64,000 nucleotides of DNA from JANQPX01 sp965222015 (GTDB taxonomy: Bacteria > Pseudomonadota > Alphaproteobacteria > Geminicoccales > Geminicoccaceae). Location: the NCBI GenBank assembly GCA_965222015.1, contig CBDCTL010000001.1:186001-250000 (forward strand), read 5' to 3'. The notes beneath the pieces are model-generated. The model was not told the origin of the DNA. It made no database searches and was given only the letters and a program-made list of their open reading frames with translations. Below are positions 1-7,957 of the stretch, piece by piece. Each line of letters opens with the position of its first letter. Position 1 is the first letter of the stretch. Both the position numbers and the translations under genes were made by a program.

Positions 1-49
1 TGGCGTCCCGCTCCGAAAGATCCCATGCGCGCATGCGCTTGATCAGCAT
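1..49 (-). CDS. msrP: N-terminal start of probable MsrP (YedY) sulfoxide reductase, cut by window edge
   Basis: Only 16 codons are visible, read leftward from the ATG ending at base 49: MLIKRMRAWDLSERDA. A GAGAGG ribosome-binding site lies just upstream. Molybdopterin-dependent methionine-sulfoxide reductases (MsrP/YedY) of alphaproteobacteria often begin with a very similar MLIxxxRxW..E..AT stretch, and that is the sole basis of the call. The family repairs oxidised methionine in the periplasm with the membrane partner MsrQ. The rest of the gene is outside the window, so this could be another protein with a similar start. Confidence 0.4.
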   Translation of the reverse strand, partial: MLIKRMRAWDLSERDA

Positions 50-167
50 CGCCCCTCTCAGTGCCAGTTCGTCGACGACCTCACCTTACGCCGACATGCC
101 GTCCCGGCAAAAGGGCGACGGCCGCGATGATGCGCCTGATCACGCCATCTTGACGCCTGGTGCGCGT

Positions 168-1958
168 TCAGACGGCCTTGATCTTGACGTAGCTGCCGGG
201 CGCGTCCTCGATCACCTTCAGCTTGCCCTTGCCGGGCTCGCGCGCCTTGACCTTCGTCCCGGACTTCTTCGCGATCCAGGCGAACCAGTTCGGCCACCAG
301 GAGCCTTCGTGGTGGTCGGCGCTCTCCAGCCAGTCCTTGGGATCGGCCGGCAACTTGTCGTTCAGCCAGTAGCCGTATTTCTTCGAGCCCGCGGGGTTGA
401 TGACGCCGGCGATATGGCCGGAGCCCGCCAGTGCGAAGGTGGTCTGGCCGCGAAAAATCTGGGTCGCGGCGTAGGTGCTCGCCCAAGGCGCGATGTGGTC
501 TTCCTTGGTCGACAGCATGTAGACCGGGATCCGAACCTTTCCGAGATCGATGGGCACGCCGCCGAGCTCGATCCCACCGGGCTTCACCAGCTTGTTGTTC
601 TGGTAGAACTCACGCAGATAGAAACTGTGCATGGCGTGCGGCATGCGGGTGCTGTCGGAGTTCCAGTAGAGCAGGTCGAAGGGAAAGGGGTCCTTGCCCA
701 GAAGGTAGTTGTTGATCACGAAGGACCAGATCAGGTCGTTGGCGCGCAGCATGTTGAAGGTGGTCGCCATCTCGCGGCCGTCCAGATAGCCCTTGGCCGC
801 CATGATCTGGTCCATCGATGCGAGCTGCTCCTCGTCGATGAACACGCCGAGATCGCCCGGATCCTCGAAATCGGTGAGCGCGGTGAAGAAGGTCGCCGCC
901 TTGATGCGCTTGTCCTGTTTCGCCGCCATATAGGCGAGGGTGGCGGCCAGCAGCGTGCCGCCGAGGCAGTAGCCGATGGCGTTCACCTCCGTTTCGCCGG
1001 TCGCCTGCTCGATAGCGTCGAGCGCTGCGAGCGGGCCCTCGAACATGTAATCCTCGAAGGACTTGGCAGCATGCTCCTCGTCGGGGTTGATCCAGGAGAC
1101 GACGAACACCGTCAGCCCCTGATCGACGGCGTATTTGATGAAGCTGTTCTTCGGCTGAAGATCCAGGATGTAGAACTTGTTGATCCAGGGCGGGATGATC
1201 AAAAGCGGGCGTTTCAGCACCTTCTCGGTGGTCGGCGTGTACTGGATGAGCTGCAGGAGCTCGTTCTGAAAGACCACCTTGCCCGGTGTGGTCGCAATGT
1301 TCTCGCCGACCTCGAAGGCCTCGGTGTCGGTCATGCGGATCGCGAGCTTGCCCTTGCCCCGATCGAGGTCGCCGAGCAGGTGGTTGAGGCCGCGCAGCAG
1401 GTTCTCGCCGCCGGATTCCAGCGTCGCGCGCAGGACCTCCGGGTTGGTGGCGACGAAATTGCTGGGCGCCATCGCGTCGACGAACTGGCGAGTGTAGAAG
1501 TCCAGCTTCTGGCGGGTCTTGTCGTCCAGCCCGTCGATGTCGTTGACCACCTCGGTCAGCCAGCGCGAGGTCAGGAGATAGGACTGCTTGATGACGCTGA
1601 ACACGGTGTCGTCGTCCCAGGCGGGATCGCGAAACCGCCGGTCATCGCGCGCCGGCTCGATCACGGGGTCGGGCGTGTGGCCGAGCATGCGCTTGCCGGT
1701 GCTTTGCCAGAGGTCGATGTAATTCTGCCAGAGCGAGAGCTGCGCCTGGAACACCGCCGCCGGATTGGTCATCATGCGCGTGGTCAGCTCGAACACCAGC
1801 GGTGCCAGGTTGAGCGGGTCCTGCCCCTTGCCGTTGGCGTTTGCGGCACTCGGCGAATTCGCGAAATCCGACAGGATTTTCTGGCTGCGCTCGACGATCT
1901 CGCCCATGAGTTCGAGCTGCTCGCCTCGGTTGCGCTCTGTAGAATTTTCTTCCGCCAT
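168..1958 (-). CDS. phaC: Class I poly(3-hydroxyalkanoate) synthase PhaC
   Basis: This enzyme polymerises (R)-3-hydroxyacyl-CoA into polyhydroxyalkanoate granules. The 596-residue product has the usual class I length. An N-terminal PhaC_N region (about residues 60-240) precedes an alpha/beta-hydrolase domain. The lipase-like box reads GYCLGG with nucleophile Cys331, and Asp487 (in KEDH) and His515 (in GSGHIAG) complete the triad. The start MAEENSTERN is preferred because AAGGAACAACCG sits just upstream; ATGs at 1976 and 1982 are possible alternatives. It is transcribed away from the OmpA-like lipoprotein gene, sharing a short divergent intergenic region. No phaA, phaB, phasin or depolymerase gene is in the window. 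Confidence 0.96.
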   Translation of the reverse strand: MAEENSTERNRGEQLELMGEIVERSQKILSDFANSPSAANANGKGQDPLNLAPLVFELTTRMMTNPAAVFQAQLSLWQNYIDLWQSTGKRMLGHTPDPVIEPARDDRRFRDPAWDDDTVFSVIKQSYLLTSRWLTEVVNDIDGLDDKTRQKLDFYTRQFVDAMAPSNFVATNPEVLRATLESGGENLLRGLNHLLGDLDRGKGKLAIRMTDTEAFEVGENIATTPGKVVFQNELLQLIQYTPTTEKVLKRPLLIIPPWINKFYILDLQPKNSFIKYAVDQGLTVFVVSWINPDEEHAAKSFEDYMFEGPLAALDAIEQATGETEVNAIGYCLGGTLLAATLAYMAAKQDKRIKAATFFTALTDFEDPGDLGVFIDEEQLASMDQIMAAKGYLDGREMATTFNMLRANDLIWSFVINNYLLGKDPFPFDLLYWNSDSTRMPHAMHSFYLREFYQNNKLVKPGGIELGGVPIDLGKVRIPVYMLSTKEDHIAPWASTYAATQIFRGQTTFALAGSGHIAGVINPAGSKKYGYWLNDKLPADPKDWLESADHHEGSWWPNWFAWIAKKSGTKVKAREPGKGKLKVIEDAPGSYVKIKAV

Positions 1959-2123
1959 CGGTTGTTCCTTTACCATCTTCATGGTTAAGTTTAAGCTTCG
2001 CTGATAAGAAGAACGGCGGTCAATACTCATTTTTCGCGAGCACTTTTTCGCCAGCAGCGGATGCAGCCTCTGCCATGATCGAACTCTTGCGGCGCGGATG
2101 CGATCGTCGATGCGGGGGCCGGC

Positions 2124-4040
2124 ATGGATGAGAGAGGCGGTCGGCGGCATTTTCGCACGGGTCTTGCCCTGACGGTGCCGCTTGCGGGCGCGCTCACCGC
2201 CTGCGCGGCCGGATCGCCGGAAGCGGGGGCGGAACGCGGCTTTCCGTCGCTGCGGACGGTGCCGGCCGAACCCAGGCCCAGCGCCTCCGTCGAGGAACGC
2301 AGGCGCATCGTGCAGGAACTGATCGAGGAGCGCGACGACAGCCTCCGTCACGCGGGCGCCGTGCGCGGCCGAAGCGGGCTCGGCGGCCTGCCGGAGGCGG
2401 CATCCGCCGATCCCGGCTGGGATGCCGAGGCCATCGTTCAGGACGGGCGCGCGGCCGGCGCCAGCGCCTTTCGCCCGAACGACACGGAGTCGCCCGAGGG
2501 CAGGGAGGCGGCGCGCGGGCCGGTCTATCGGGATGACACCCGCTTCGAGGACGGCGGCCTCGACGACTTCATCCGCACCCTCGAGCGGGACACCAGCCCG
2601 CGCGCGCCGGAGACACCGGTCGAGGGGACCGTCGCGCCTCGTGTCGACGAAAGCGGCGACGCTGAAGGGGGCGAGGCGAGCGGGGAGGACGAGGTCGGCG
2701 CGCTTCGCGAACCCTGGCCCGCCGCAGGGCCCTGGTCGCCGGCGGATGACGCCGCATCGATGGTTCTCGCCGCCTTTGCACCGGTGATCGGCGGACGCCC
2801 GCATCTGTCCCATGATGCCATGATCCGGCTCGTCGCCGACGAAGAGGGGGAGCCCGGCTTCTTCTGCAACTGGCTCGGCTGGACGGTCGCCTGGTCGAGC
2901 ATTTGCGTCGCCGGCGAGGAAGGCGACGCCGAGGCCAATGCCGATGGCGACGAGAACGGATCCGACAGCGCGAGCGACGGCGCTGCCGATGGTGACCAGA
3001 CGGAACGCGCCGGCCGTCCCCTCACCGAGCAGGAGGTGGAGGACGCGATCGGGGAGGGCGAAGAGAGCGTGATGGCGCCGGTCGGTCGATCGCTCGAGAA
3101 ACTCCGCGACTTCGTGCGTTCGCGCCGCGGCGAAGGCACCGCACCTTCGAGCGAGGGCATCCCGCCGTTCCGGGCGGACGAGGTGGCCGATCCGACGCCG
3201 GTGCCCGAGCGGCGTCCGGAGAGGCCGGAGGACCTCACCGTCGTCGATCGCGGCGAGACGTTCCATTTCGATCGCACGCCGAGCCCCGCCTTCAAGCCGT
3301 CCCGCGATCGGCTGGACGGCATCCTGCCGCCGGAGGGCCGGATCGAGGGATCCGCCGGCATCGATGCGGCCGTGTCCCCCGCCAGATCCGGAACGTCGTC
3401 CGCCAGCCGCGAAGCCGCGCCGGTACCGGCGCCAAGGAAGCCATCCCCGTCTGAACCCGTCTCGTCGATATCCGGCACGGTCGAGAGCGGATCCGACGCG
3501 GCGACCTCTGAAAGACCGTCCGAGCGCGCCTCGACCGATACGGCGGCGACGGGATCGGCGCCCGAACCCGTATCCACGCCAAAAGCGCCCTTCGAGCCCG
3601 AGCGAAACCTGGCGCTGTCGACGCCGTCCGCCGACAAGGCCGCGCCGGAGCGCGCCCGGACTCCTGAAACGCCGTCCGCCGGCGAATCCGGGGCTTCGTT
3701 CGACGACCCGGGCGTGGCCGTCGATCCCTACATCATCACCTTCTCGCCGGGCGACGACGCGCTGCCGGTGGGCGCCAAGCTGCGGCTGATCGCCGTGCTT
3801 GCGAAGGCGAGGGCGCATGATCGGAAGATCCACATCGTCGGCGAAGCCGGTACCAATCACCTCGCCCGCGGCCGCGCGACCGAGGTCGGCGCAGCCCTGG
3901 TCGGGCTCGGCGCGACCGTTGAGATTCTCGAATATGATCACAACGCCATTTCCGGCGTCGATCGGGTGAGACTGGTGCTTCGGCCCGCCGATGCAGGCGC
4001 GCTCTCCGGGGAGGCGGCGACACGGGGGGCGGGCGGCTAG
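2124..4040 (+). CDS. Putative lipoprotein with long low-complexity region and OmpA-like C-terminus
   Basis: The protein has 638 residues. The N-terminus is positively charged, then hydrophobic, and ends in LTAC, a lipobox with Cys27, so an envelope lipoprotein is likely. Residues of about 30-530 are rich in Pro, Ala, Ser, Glu and Arg and look disordered, interrupted by one short hydrophobic patch (CNWLGWTVAWSSICVA, about residues 250-266). The last 100 residues (DPYIITFSPGDDALP onward, with GEAGTNHLARGRATEVGAAL) resemble an OmpA/MotB-type peptidoglycan-binding fold. The antisense strand is also open here, but codon structure and the lipobox favour this strand. The function is not recognised; a cell-wall-anchored spacer protein is inference. 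Confidence 0.7.
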   Translation: MDERGGRRHFRTGLALTVPLAGALTACAAGSPEAGAERGFPSLRTVPAEPRPSASVEERRRIVQELIEERDDSLRHAGAVRGRSGLGGLPEAASADPGWDAEAIVQDGRAAGASAFRPNDTESPEGREAARGPVYRDDTRFEDGGLDDFIRTLERDTSPRAPETPVEGTVAPRVDESGDAEGGEASGEDEVGALREPWPAAGPWSPADDAASMVLAAFAPVIGGRPHLSHDAMIRLVADEEGEPGFFCNWLGWTVAWSSICVAGEEGDAEANADGDENGSDSASDGAADGDQTERAGRPLTEQEVEDAIGEGEESVMAPVGRSLEKLRDFVRSRRGEGTAPSSEGIPPFRADEVADPTPVPERRPERPEDLTVVDRGETFHFDRTPSPAFKPSRDRLDGILPPEGRIEGSAGIDAAVSPARSGTSSASREAAPVPAPRKPSPSEPVSSISGTVESGSDAATSERPSERASTDTAATGSAPEPVSTPKAPFEPERNLALSTPSADKAAPERARTPETPSAGESGASFDDPGVAVDPYIITFSPGDDALPVGAKLRLIAVLAKARAHDRKIHIVGEAGTNHLARGRATEVGAALVGLGATVEILEYDHNAISGVDRVRLVLRPADAGALSGEAATRGAGG

Positions 4041-4179
4041 CGGTCTGATCGCTTCGTTCGCATGCCTCCGCTATCGCCTGGATCGAAGCTGTGCGGCCAC
4101 CCTCTGCAGGCCGCGTTCGTCGATGCGACCCAGTGCGCCTGCATCCTTCGATGTCGATCGACATGCGGGCATGGAAGGT

Positions 4180-4602
4180 TCAACCCGTCGCAGCCTCTCG
4201 CAGGCGCGCGAAAAACCCATCCCAGCCCTTGTCCAGTGCCGTGAGCAGGCCGAGCGCCGCTTCGCCGGCCACGCCGACGCCTTCATGGCGAAGTGTGAGG
4301 CGTGTGCCGCCCGGCACGTCGTCCAGAAGCCAGGTGACGGTCGTCATCGCACCGTTCAGGGGTTTGACCGTAAAGCTCCAGACCAGTTTCGCGGGCGGGT
4401 CCCAATGCTGCACGGTTCCCCAGCACTGGCGCGTTCTGCCGCCATCCCGTTCGTCACCCATCAGCGCGTAGTCCCGACCTTCGGCGAGATCATCCTCGGG
4501 CGGATGGAACCAGGTCGCCAGCTTCTCCTTTTCGGTCAGGAACGCCCACACCGTCTCGCGCGGCGCCTTCAGAAAGACCGTCTTGGTGATCGTGTCATGC
4601 AT
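4180..4602 (-). CDS. SRPBCC / AHSA1-family protein
   Basis: A 140-residue START-like protein of the AHSA1 (activator of Hsp90 ATPase homologue) family. It opens with ITKTVFLKAPRETVWAFLT and carries the typical AFLTEKEKLATWFHP segment, followed by a W-rich beta sheet and a C-terminal helix ending in KGWDGFFARL. Members bind small hydrophobic ligands; the ligand here is unknown. The gene overlaps the end of the upstream ArsR gene by 8 bases, so the two are one transcript and translationally coupled. ArsR plus SRPBCC pairs of this sort are common in proteobacteria, usually autoregulated. Confidence 0.88.
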   Translation of the reverse strand: MHDTITKTVFLKAPRETVWAFLTEKEKLATWFHPPEDDLAEGRDYALMGDERDGGRTRQCWGTVQHWDPPAKLVWSFTVKPLNGAMTTVTWLLDDVPGGTRLTLRHEGVGVAGEAALGLLTALDKGWDGFFARLREAATG

Positions 4603-4930
4603 CTCGCTGTTCCCCTTCCTGCTCGATGACGTCCTGAAGACGCTCGAGGCGTTCGTCCCAGAATTTTTCGAAGTGGGCGATCCAGCCCCGAACCGGCCGG
4701 AAGCCGGCAGGCTCCAGGCGGTTGATGCGCTCGCGTCCGCGCGTGTGGACGGAGATCAGCCGGCCGCGCTCGAGCACGGTCAGGTGCTTCTTCACCGCCG
4801 CCCTGGTCATGGTGAAACGCCCGGCCACGTCGCCGATGGTCATGTCGCCCTCGGCGAGGTGCATCAGGATCATCCGCCGGCTCGGATCGGCGAGCGCTCG
4901 AAAGGCGGCCTGACGCTCCTCCGTCAGCAT
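4595..4930 (-). CDS. ArsR-family winged-helix transcriptional regulator
   Basis: A 111-residue winged-helix protein. RQAAFRALADPSRRMILMHL begins the fold, and the recognition region is IGDVAGRFTMTRAAVKKHLT (about residues 32-51), followed by the wing LISVHTRGRERINRL. The C-terminal helix WIAHFEKFWDERLERL is typical of the subgroup paired with AHSA1 proteins. No metal-binding CXC motif is present, so it is not a classic metal sensor. It probably represses itself and the overlapping SRPBCC gene through the dyads at 5005-5077. Confidence 0.9.
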   Translation of the reverse strand: MLTEERQAAFRALADPSRRMILMHLAEGDMTIGDVAGRFTMTRAAVKKHLTVLERGRLISVHTRGRERINRLEPAGFRPVRGWIAHFEKFWDERLERLQDVIEQEGEQRDA

Positions 4931-5004
4931 CGGATCGCCATCGAACGTGGCGCCGGCCCGAAACGGCGTCGTCGCTGGCCTGGCATCGTCATCTCGTCCT
5001 CCAT

Positions 5005-5077
5005 ATGATACCTGATGGTTCTTCTTTTAATAATACCTTTTGGTATCATGTCAATCCATATAGAGACCCCATATGGA
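5005..5077. promoter_or_regulatory. Candidate ArsR operator region with nested dyads
   Basis: Upstream of the ArsR gene lie ATGATACC (5005-5012) and its inverse GGTATCAT (5042-5049). A local dyad ATACC-TTTT-GGTAT (5033-5046) and a second dyad TCCATAT-N9-ATATGGA (5055-5077) follow. The stretch is far more A+T-rich than its surroundings. Dyads this close to an ArsR start usually act as operators; binding itself is inferred. Confidence 0.5.
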
Positions 5078-5425
5078 GGAAGCGCCGGCGCGGTCGCCGG
5101 TGGTGCCGAGGATCGGGCAGGGCGGTTTCCCGCCATCGCTGCAGCGGCCCTGGTCCTTTCCGGAGATGCCGCCGCCCATCGCCGCCCGGACCTTCGGCCC
5201 GACAAGCGGGCCCGATAGGCTCGCCGACGAGCTTCGTCGACGCCGCGCAAAGCGTCCCCCCATCGCCGCCATTCCGGCCGGATGGGCCACGCCACTCCGG
5301 CTACGAAGGCTCACCCTGTCGTCTTCATCCGGTGGCCGAACATGGTGAAAAGCGAAGGCGCTCGATACATCGCCGGCGCGCCGTCTGGCGAAATTCGCCC
5401 ATGGCGTCCTCCGGTCAGAGACTTG
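5078..5425. other. Stretch without a recognisable gene
   Basis: Several frames are open but all give arginine/proline-rich translations typical of chance frames in G+C-rich DNA. None has a convincing ribosome-binding site or a recognisable domain. It lies between the ArsR control region and the first hairpin element. Confidence 0.4.
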
Positions 5426-5578
5426 ACGAAAAATTAACCCGCTCGATCTACGCTCTCCGACCTGGTCCATGCGATCCCGGGAGTCCGCCCGCCCGCAAGT
5501 GAGGCTCGGCTGAGGCACGGACTCCCGGGATCGCATGGACCAGTCGACGATGCTGACGGCGATGGGTTAAATTTTCGT
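5426..5578. repeat. Dispersed hairpin element, copy 1
   Basis: A perfect 26-bp inverted repeat occupies 5462-5487 and 5518-5543 (it begins CTGGTCCATGCGATCC) around a 30-base loop. An outer pair of near-perfect 15-bp arms lies at 5426-5440 and 5564-5578 (ending ATTAACCC and starting GGGTTAA). Related copies are at 13251-13404, 14407-14543 and 20991-21125. This copy lies upstream of the gamma-glutamyltranspeptidase homologue. No coding capacity; it looks like a MITE/REPIN-type element. Confidence 0.85.
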
Positions 5579-5648
5579 TGCAGCGTGGGGTTTCTTCGAA
5601 AAAACCTTCACCATGGACCGGATCGAGCCGGCCGGAGATGGAGCGGCG

Positions 5649-7244
5649 ATGAACCGGGATGTCGAACAGTGGTGTCTGTCGAAGAAGGCCGTGGCGTCCG
5701 AGGCTGGCGTGGTCGCGGCGCAGCACGGGCTGGCGGCGCGCGCGGGTGCGGGCGTGCTCGCGGACGGCGGCAACGCGATCGACGCCGCGATCGCCACCGC
5801 CCTTGTGCTCGGCGTGGTCGAGCCCTGGATGTGCGGGCTCGGCGGGTCCGGCTACATGGTGGTCTGGATCGCCGCCGAAAAGCGCGCCGTCGCCCTCGAC
5901 TTTCAAGGGATGCTGCCGGCCGCGATCACCGGCGACGACTACCCGCTCGATCCCGCCGTGCCCGACAGCATCATGGGCTTTCCGGGCGTGGCCGATCGGC
6001 GAAACGAGATCGGCTATGGCTCGATCTCGGTGCCGGGCGCGCTCAAGGGGTTTTCCCGCGCCTGCGAACGGTTCGGCCGTTTCGGCTTCGATAGGCTGCT
6101 TTCGCCCGCGATCGCGCTCGCCGGGCGCGGGCTGCCCTGCAGCTGGTTCACGACGCTGCAGGTGGCGCTCGCCATGGCCGAACTCCGGCGTGATCCGGAG
6201 TCCGCGCGCATCTATCTGCCGAACGGCGCGCCGCCGCAGCCGGAGCGGTTCCTGCCGCTCGGCGAACTGCCGGCGACGCTGCGCGCACTCGCCGAGGACG
6301 GGCCGGACGACCTCTATCGCGGCCGGCTCGCCGAACGCATCGCGGCCGATCTGAAGGCGGGCGGCAGCAGGATCGACGCGGACGATCTCGCCGCTTACGA
6401 GGTTCAGGAAGGCGAAGCGCTCGCCGGTTTGCATCGGGGCGCCGTCCTGCACACCGCAGGTCCGACCAGTGGCGGGCCGCGTCTCCTCGAAGCGCTCGCT
6501 CACATCGAAGAGCATCTCGACCCGTCGGCAGGCATCGGCGCCGCCAGCTGGAAGATCTATGCCGACGGGCTGAACGCGGCCTGGCGGAACCACAAGCGCC
6601 GGATCGGCCGCGTGACCGAGGTCGGCTCCTGCACCAGCCATCTCTCGGCCGTGGACGCGGGCGGCAACATGGCGGCCATCACCTACACGCTCCTGAACCG
6701 CTTCGGCAGTGCCGTGGTGCTGCCATCGACAGGCCTGCTCATGAACGACGCGGTCAGCTATTTCGACCCACGCCCCGGCTACCCCACCAGCATGGCAGGC
6801 CGAAAGCGCATCAACGCCAGCAATATGTGCCCGATCGTCGCGACCCGGGACGGCGAGGCGATCTTCGCGATCGGCGCGTCCGGCGCCAATCACATCATGC
6901 CCTGCACGACGCAGATCGCCGCCCTGATGCTGGATTTCGGCCTCCCGCTGGAAGAGGCCATGAACCACCCGCGCATCGACGCCTCGGACCGCGGTTCGAT
7001 CCGCGTCGACCCCAGGCTCGGTGACGCGACGCTGGCGGAACTCGGCCGCGACTTCGAGCTGGAGATCGCCCAGCTTCTGGTCTTTCCCAAACTCTATTCC
7101 TGCCCGTCCGGCGTCAGCCGCGACCCTTCGAGCGGCCTCTGTCACGGCTTGAACGACCCCTCCCAGCCGATCGGCGGCGCGGCGGCGTCCGCGCCGTTCA
7201 TGCTGGAGCACGAGGCGGCCGGACCGGGCGTGCGCCGGGCTTAG
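5649..7244 (+). CDS. Gamma-glutamyltranspeptidase family protein (Ntn hydrolase)
   Basis: The product is about 531 residues from ATG 5649, which has GGAG ten bases upstream; ATG 5613 would add 12 residues but lacks a site. Family landmarks are GNAIDAAIATAL and GLGGSGYM in the large subunit. The presumed self-cleavage Thr329 lies in SCTSHLSAVD, followed by FGSAVVLPSTGLLMND and a GASG-type glycine-rich loop. Gamma-glutamyltranspeptidases cleave glutathione and gamma-glutamyl amides, and relatives act as cephalosporin or other amide acylases. No signal peptide is evident, unlike periplasmic Ggt, so a cytoplasmic amidase role on an unknown substrate is plausible. Confidence 0.88.
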   Translation: MNRDVEQWCLSKKAVASEAGVVAAQHGLAARAGAGVLADGGNAIDAAIATALVLGVVEPWMCGLGGSGYMVVWIAAEKRAVALDFQGMLPAAITGDDYPLDPAVPDSIMGFPGVADRRNEIGYGSISVPGALKGFSRACERFGRFGFDRLLSPAIALAGRGLPCSWFTTLQVALAMAELRRDPESARIYLPNGAPPQPERFLPLGELPATLRALAEDGPDDLYRGRLAERIAADLKAGGSRIDADDLAAYEVQEGEALAGLHRGAVLHTAGPTSGGPRLLEALAHIEEHLDPSAGIGAASWKIYADGLNAAWRNHKRRIGRVTEVGSCTSHLSAVDAGGNMAAITYTLLNRFGSAVVLPSTGLLMNDAVSYFDPRPGYPTSMAGRKRINASNMCPIVATRDGEAIFAIGASGANHIMPCTTQIAALMLDFGLPLEEAMNHPRIDASDRGSIRVDPRLGDATLAELGRDFELEIAQLLVFPKLYSCPSGVSRDPSSGLCHGLNDPSQPIGGAAASAPFMLEHEAAGPGVRRA

Positions 7245-7256
7245 TGGTGTGACCAC
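7244..7256. promoter_or_regulatory. Palindrome GTGGT-GTG-ACCAC
   Basis: A perfect 5-3-5 dyad begins at the last base of the preceding stop codon. It shares the pattern GTGRY-GTG-RYCAC with two dyads flanking the oxc-frc intergenic region (33144 and 33241). It may be an operator of the same regulator; no promoter can be assigned to it. Confidence 0.35.
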
Positions 7257-7409
7257 ATCATCGAATTGCCATGCGTCAGACCGTCGAGTTGGGAACGGGC
7301 TTCCTTTTCCGTGAACGCGGGGCCGGCGCGAAAGGCGCCGCCGAGACCACGCTGATCCCCTTGACGATGCGTCCGGCGACTTCGTCGATCACCGTGCTTG
7401 GCCATCGCG

Positions 7410-7796
7410 TCAGTAATAGTGGCCGGTCGATACGTAGAAGTCGCAATGGCCGTTCAGGACCACCACCACGAAGGAGCAGACGAAGACCTGGGCGGTGACC
7501 AGCAGCGCCACCTCTGCCGCGTGGCGCGCCTCGGGGCCGGGTTCGGCGTGTCGGTGGACATGCCGGCGATGGCGATGATCGACACGACCCGCCGCGGTCG
7601 GGGAAGGGTGCGTGGACGACGATCCCGCCTCGATCGCGGCAGTCTCGACGGTTTCAGCCAATCCTGTCCGGCTCTGCTGCCGGTGATCGTCAGGTCGATG
7701 GCGACCGGCATCGACGACGTCCTGCCGGGCGGCGCCGGCGCAGGCGGACAGCATCGAGCAGATCAGCAGTACGACCAGAGGTTTGGCGCTTCCCAT
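7410..7796 (-). CDS. Small putative lipoprotein, unknown function
   Basis: A 128-residue frame. The N-terminus MGSAKPLVVLLICSMLSAC is a good lipoprotein signal with lipobox LSAC (Cys19). The C-terminus has a hydrophobic stretch (ALLVTAQVFVCSFVVVVL) ending in GHCDFYVSTGHYY. The middle is basic, histidine-rich and low in complexity, and an alternative frame is about equally plausible there, so an internal frameshift cannot be excluded. No strong ribosome-binding site is seen. It is not recognised. Confidence 0.5.
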   Translation of the reverse strand: MGSAKPLVVLLICSMLSACAGAARQDVVDAGRHRPDDHRQQSRTGLAETVETAAIEAGSSSTHPSPTAAGRVDHRHRRHVHRHAEPGPEARHAAEVALLVTAQVFVCSFVVVVLNGHCDFYVSTGHYY

Positions 7797-7957
7797 CGTT
7801 CGACCCTGAAACGTCCTCGATCACGCGATCACCTGCACCTGATGCGCGCCAAAAGAGCAGGCGCTGGGGCGCAGGCCGAGGTTTTAGGGTGCGGCGAGCT
7901 GTCTGAACCGAAGCTGAACGGCGGCGTTTTCGTGCGGTTCGAGCGTTCGGACGCCGT

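Noticed and set aside
33..1988. 651-codon plus-strand frame opposite phaC
   Set aside because: It mirrors a well-conserved PHA synthase and shows no domain of its own.
168..3941. 1257-codon minus-strand open frame running through phaC and opposite the OmpA-like lipoprotein gene
   Set aside because: Only the part up to 1958 is PhaC. The upstream part is Arg/Gly-rich translation opposite a gene with better coding character; long antisense frames are common in G+C-rich DNA.
5051..5536. Open frames on both strands between ArsR and the gamma-glutamyltranspeptidase gene
   Set aside because: No start signals or motifs, and they run into the hairpin element.
7241..7405. A 54-codon minus-strand frame ending opposite the gamma-glutamyltranspeptidase stop
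   Set aside because: It starts five bases after the small lipoprotein gene, but it is Arg-rich, has no clear ribosome-binding site and no recognised similarity.
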